From an uncultured Caulobacteraceae bacterium (GTDB lineage: Bacteria > Pseudomonadota > Alphaproteobacteria > Caulobacterales > Caulobacteraceae), in assembly GCA_903884915.1 (NCBI GenBank), contig CAISGS010000312.1:1-7442 (forward strand): DNA of 7,442 nucleotides, written 5' to 3'. The translations under genes were made by a program, and so were the position numbers. This document shows, piece after piece, positions 5,739 to 7,442 of this stretch; within the stretch, counting starts at the first letter, position 1, and every line of letters begins with the position of its first letter. The notes beneath the pieces were generated by a model, which saw only the letters and a list, made by a program, of their open reading frames with translations, had not been told where the DNA came from and searched no databases.

Positions 5739-6645
5739 TCTCGAGGTTGGTTTCACTGGCCTTGGCCAGACGGCGCTCCGACAGGGCCACCAGGGCAACG
5801 CCAGCCAAGGTGGCCGCACCGCCCAACGCCACCTGCCATGTAATGATCTCACCCATGAACAGGACGCTGATGACGGCTGAGACCAAAGGCGTCATCAAGA
5901 AATAGGGCATGATCCGCCCTGGCTCGCGGCGCTGGACCAGCCAGAACATCATCGCGGTCGCGCCAACCGTCGACAGGACCGCTGCCCAAACGACGCAAAC
6001 CCAAACCATCATCGGCGCCGCCACGACAGCAGGAACAATGTCTTTTTCGGTGCCAAAAGCGACAGCAAACAACAGTGGGGTGGACAGGAGCGCGGTCATA
6101 CCCTGAAGCTTCAAGGGCTTGATACCGGGCACTTGGCGCACAAGAATGGTTCCGAGCGCCCAACAGATACTGGCGGCGACCCCGACCAATATGCCTGGAA
6201 TGTCCCCTTGGGTCCCGGGCGACAGGGACATCCACGCGATCCCACCGAAGGCGACGATAAGGCCTAAAAGCTGAAGCCCGACCATCGCTTCACCCAAGAT
6301 CAACCAAGCAAAAAGCGCTGTAAAGGGCACCCAAAGCTGTAGCGACACGATGAATGCGCTCAGAGAATGAACCATCGAAAAGCCGAGATAGATTAAACCC
6401 GCATTGAGGGGCCCAATCAGAAGCAAGATGACAAGGAGCCGCTTAGGGTCAGGAAAGGGTGGCTTGATGAACGGAAACAAAAAGAGCAGGGCCACCGCAA
6501 AGCGTGCCCCGCCCATAAAGATGGGCGGGACATAATGGGTCATATATTTGGCTGCAATATTATTGACGCCCCAAACAAGAACGATGCCGACAATCGCGGC
6601 CCATTCAAGGGGCAGCAGGGGTGAACCTGCCGCAGGTTTAACCAC
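5731..6645 (-). CDS. EamA/DMT-family inner-membrane transporter
   Basis: This is a 304-residue protein of the drug/metabolite transporter superfamily, built of two EamA repeats. Ten hydrophobic helices can be drawn at about 14-31, 41-60, 69-88, 94-112, 122-140, 149-170, 181-198, 208-235, 246-264 and 270-287. Each half has the typical GE motif near its fourth helix: LILGEAMVGLQLLG (115-128) and LFMGEIITWQVALGG (262-276). The short C-terminal tail is basic then polar and probably cytoplasmic. Members export amino acids, metabolites or drugs; the substrate cannot be told from sequence. The start is GTG at 6645, supported by AGGAG 8 bases upstream, which overlaps the ssb stop codon. It is probably cotranscribed with ssb and would share its SOS control. 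Its end runs 8 bp into sodC on the opposite strand. Confidence 0.9.
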   Translation of the reverse strand: MVKPAAGSPLLPLEWAAIVGIVLVWGVNNIAAKYMTHYVPPIFMGGARFAVALLFLFPFIKPPFPDPKRLLVILLLIGPLNAGLIYLGFSMVHSLSAFIVSLQLWVPFTALFAWLILGEAMVGLQLLGLIVAFGGIAWMSLSPGTQGDIPGILVGVAASICWALGTILVRQVPGIKPLKLQGMTALLSTPLLFAVAFGTEKDIVPAVVAAPMMVWVCVVWAAVLSTVGATAMMFWLVQRREPGRIMPYFLMTPLVSAVISVLFMGEIITWQVALGGAATLAGVALVALSERRLAKASETNLETT

Positions 6646-6653
6646 TCAGCCTG

Positions 6654-6658
6654 CTCCT
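6654..6658 (-). promoter_or_regulatory. Ribosome binding site of the EamA transporter
   Basis: On the minus strand AGGAG overlaps the ssb TAG stop (6657-6659), and 8 bases separate it from the GTG at 6645. This supports the GTG start and suggests coupled translation of ssb and the transporter. Confidence 0.65.
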
Positions 6659-7148
6659 AGAACGGGATCTCGTCGTCCAGATCAGCCGAGAAGCTCTCAC
6701 GCGGACCAGAGGGCTGAGCCGCGCGTCCCGATGGAGCATAGCCGCCACCGGCCGAATAGCCGTCATCGCGGTCATCCGCACCAGCGCCGCCGCCGGCCTT
6801 GCCATCAAGCATGGTCAGTTCACCGCGATATTTCTGCAGGATGATTTCTGTCGAGAACTTTTCAGCACCCGACTGGTCGGTCCATTTGCGGGTCTGGAGA
6901 GAGCCCTCGAGATAGACCTTGGCACCCTTACGCAGGAAATTCTCAGCAACCTTGACCAGATTGTCGTTGAAGATCACCACGCGGTGCCATTCGGTCTTTT
7001 CCTTGCGCTCGCCCGAAGCCTTATCGCGCCAGGTTTCCGATGTCGCAACCGTCAGATTGGCGACCCGATCGCCCGAATTCAGGGTGCGGATTTCTGGATC
7101 CTTGCCCAGATTACCGACCAGAGTGACCTTGTTAACACTTCCCGCCAT
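6657..7148 (-). CDS. ssb: Single-stranded DNA-binding protein
   Basis: SSB coats single-stranded DNA in replication, recombination and repair and recruits partner proteins. It is 163 residues. The OB fold covers about 1-112, beginning [18 protein letters not shown]. Trp40, Trp54, Phe60 and Trp89 sit at or next to the DNA-stacking positions of E. coli SSB (40, 54, 60, 88). A Gly/Ala/Ser-rich flexible linker (about 118-153) follows. The C-terminal tip DLDDEIPF (156-163) is the partner-binding acidic tail. The ATG at 7148 matches the usual N-terminus; the only Shine-Dalgarno-like element is GGGGG five bases upstream. A LexA box lies 47-61 bases upstream. An EamA transporter follows after 11 bp. 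Confidence 0.98.
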   Translation of the reverse strand: MAGSVNKVTLVGNLGKDPEIRTLNSGDRVANLTVATSETWRDKASGERKEKTEWHRVVIFNDNLVKVAENFLRKGAKVYLEGSLQTRKWTDQSGAEKFSTEIILQKYRGELTMLDGKAGGGAGADDRDDGYSAGGGYAPSGRAAQPSGPRESFSADLDDEIPF

Positions 7149-7229
7149 GGGGACCCCCGCTTATGTGGCTGCTCCGTTGCAGCGCCTGATAAATGTTCTC
7201 GTTCCGTTCACAGTGACTCGAAACAGAGC
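7149..7229 (-). promoter_or_regulatory. ssb upstream region
   Basis: This 81-bp gap separates the unrecognised upstream gene from ssb. It contains the LexA box (7195-7209), a CcrM-type site GACTC (7215-7219) and a GGGGG Shine-Dalgarno-like run (7154-7158). That run forms a palindrome, GGGGACCCC (7149-7157), next to the start codon. A possible -10, CATTTATC on the minus strand, lies directly beside the LexA box, but I cannot fix a promoter precisely. Confidence 0.4.
7195..7209 (+). promoter_or_regulatory. LexA (SOS) box upstream of ssb
   Basis: The sequence is GTTC (7195-7198), seven bases, GTTC (7206-7209). It exactly matches the alphaproteobacterial LexA operator GTTC-N7-GTTC. It lies 47-61 bases before the ssb ATG, where bound LexA would block transcription until DNA damage triggers RecA-driven LexA cleavage. 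Control of ssb by LexA is well established in E. coli, where ssb and uvrA share an operator region. The motif match is read directly; repression here is inferred. Confidence 0.8.
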
Positions 7230-7442
7230 CTATTGCAATGGCATCTCGCCAATCTTAGCCAATCGTCCATCACCGGTACGTACTAGGACCAAATAGCGAT
7301 TCCCCTTGTAGGTGCGAGACGTAAAAACACCTTCCTTCTGGAGGAACAGGTAATTTCCCTGATAGGCCCCGAGCATAAAGCTCTGCTGCGATCCTAAGGC
7401 CTTGAACTTTAATCGAATATCTTCGTGGCGTGCAGCGCAGGC
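7230..7442 (-). CDS. C-terminal end of an unrecognised protein (cut by window edge)
   Basis: An open frame enters from the right edge and ends at TAG (7230-7232), leaving 70 residues. I do not recognise the family. The visible part runs ACAARHEDIRLKFK at its start, then a probable beta-rich stretch including FMLGAYQGNYLFLQKEG and NRYLVLVRTGDGRLAKIG, ending EMPLQ. There is no predicted membrane helix in the visible part. The cysteine two residues in, followed by a polar sequence, could be the lipidated Cys of a small lipoprotein, but the signal peptide would lie outside the window. Its GC content at third codon positions, about 56% by hand count, is modest. It ends 81 bp before ssb, on the same strand. 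That it is coding at all is likely rather than certain. Confidence 0.5.
   Translation of the reverse strand, partial: ACAARHEDIRLKFKALGSQQSFMLGAYQGNYLFLQKEGVFTSRTYKGNRYLVLVRTGDGRLAKIGEMPLQ

Noticed and set aside
1..7442. Mobile elements, CRISPR, tRNA or rRNA genes, toxin-antitoxin or defence genes
   Set aside because: None seen: no transposase, integrase, repeat-spacer array or RNA gene signature, and nearly all DNA is taken up by recognisable core genes.

Overview
The window looks like ordinary chromosomal sequence from an alphaproteobacterium, most likely in or near the Caulobacterales. This rests on the protein sequences (CoaD, a GyrA with an acidic insertion in its C-terminal domain, an SSB ending in DDEIPF), on the neighbourhood of gyrA, coaD, cyclophilins and queA, and on an alphaproteobacterial LexA box (GTTC-N7-GTTC) upstream of ssb. 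I recall sodC lying beside gyrA in Caulobacter, but could not check it. Genus cannot be fixed from sequence alone. I see no mobile element, CRISPR array, tRNA, rRNA, integrase or phage gene.

Layout. Positions 1-5055 hold a leftward run read gyrA, coaD, periplasmic cyclophilin, cytoplasmic cyclophilin, queA. The queA gene is cut by the left edge, so only its first 67 codons are present. Gaps shrink along the run: 76 bp, 110 bp, 35 bp, then a 2-base overlap. The 110-bp gap carries repeated ATTGGCGCAAT-like words and may hold a second promoter. Positions 5154-5738 hold the only rightward gene, a secreted Cu/Zn superoxide dismutase divergent from gyrA across 98 bp. Positions 5731-7148 hold a leftward pair, ssb then an EamA/DMT transporter, 11 bp apart; the transporter tail overlaps the sodC tail by 8 bp. 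Positions 7230-7442 hold the C-terminal end of an unrecognised leftward gene.

How the genes fit together. gyrA and ssb serve DNA topology and single-strand protection. The LexA box puts ssb, and probably the transporter behind it, under SOS control. coaD makes a coenzyme A precursor and queA makes queuosine in tRNA. The two cyclophilins cover both compartments, one with a signal peptide and one without. SodC acts in the periplasm.

I found no convincing undescribed multi-gene system. The points most worth a second look are the SOS-linked ssb-transporter pair, an Asp in place of a usual zinc-ligand His in SodC, an unusual quinolone-region residue in GyrA, a 9-base word shared by two intergenic regions, and a queA TTG start embedded in the upstream stop codon. 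Several starts are non-ATG: GTG for gyrA and the transporter, TTG for queA, and TTG or ATG for coaD.
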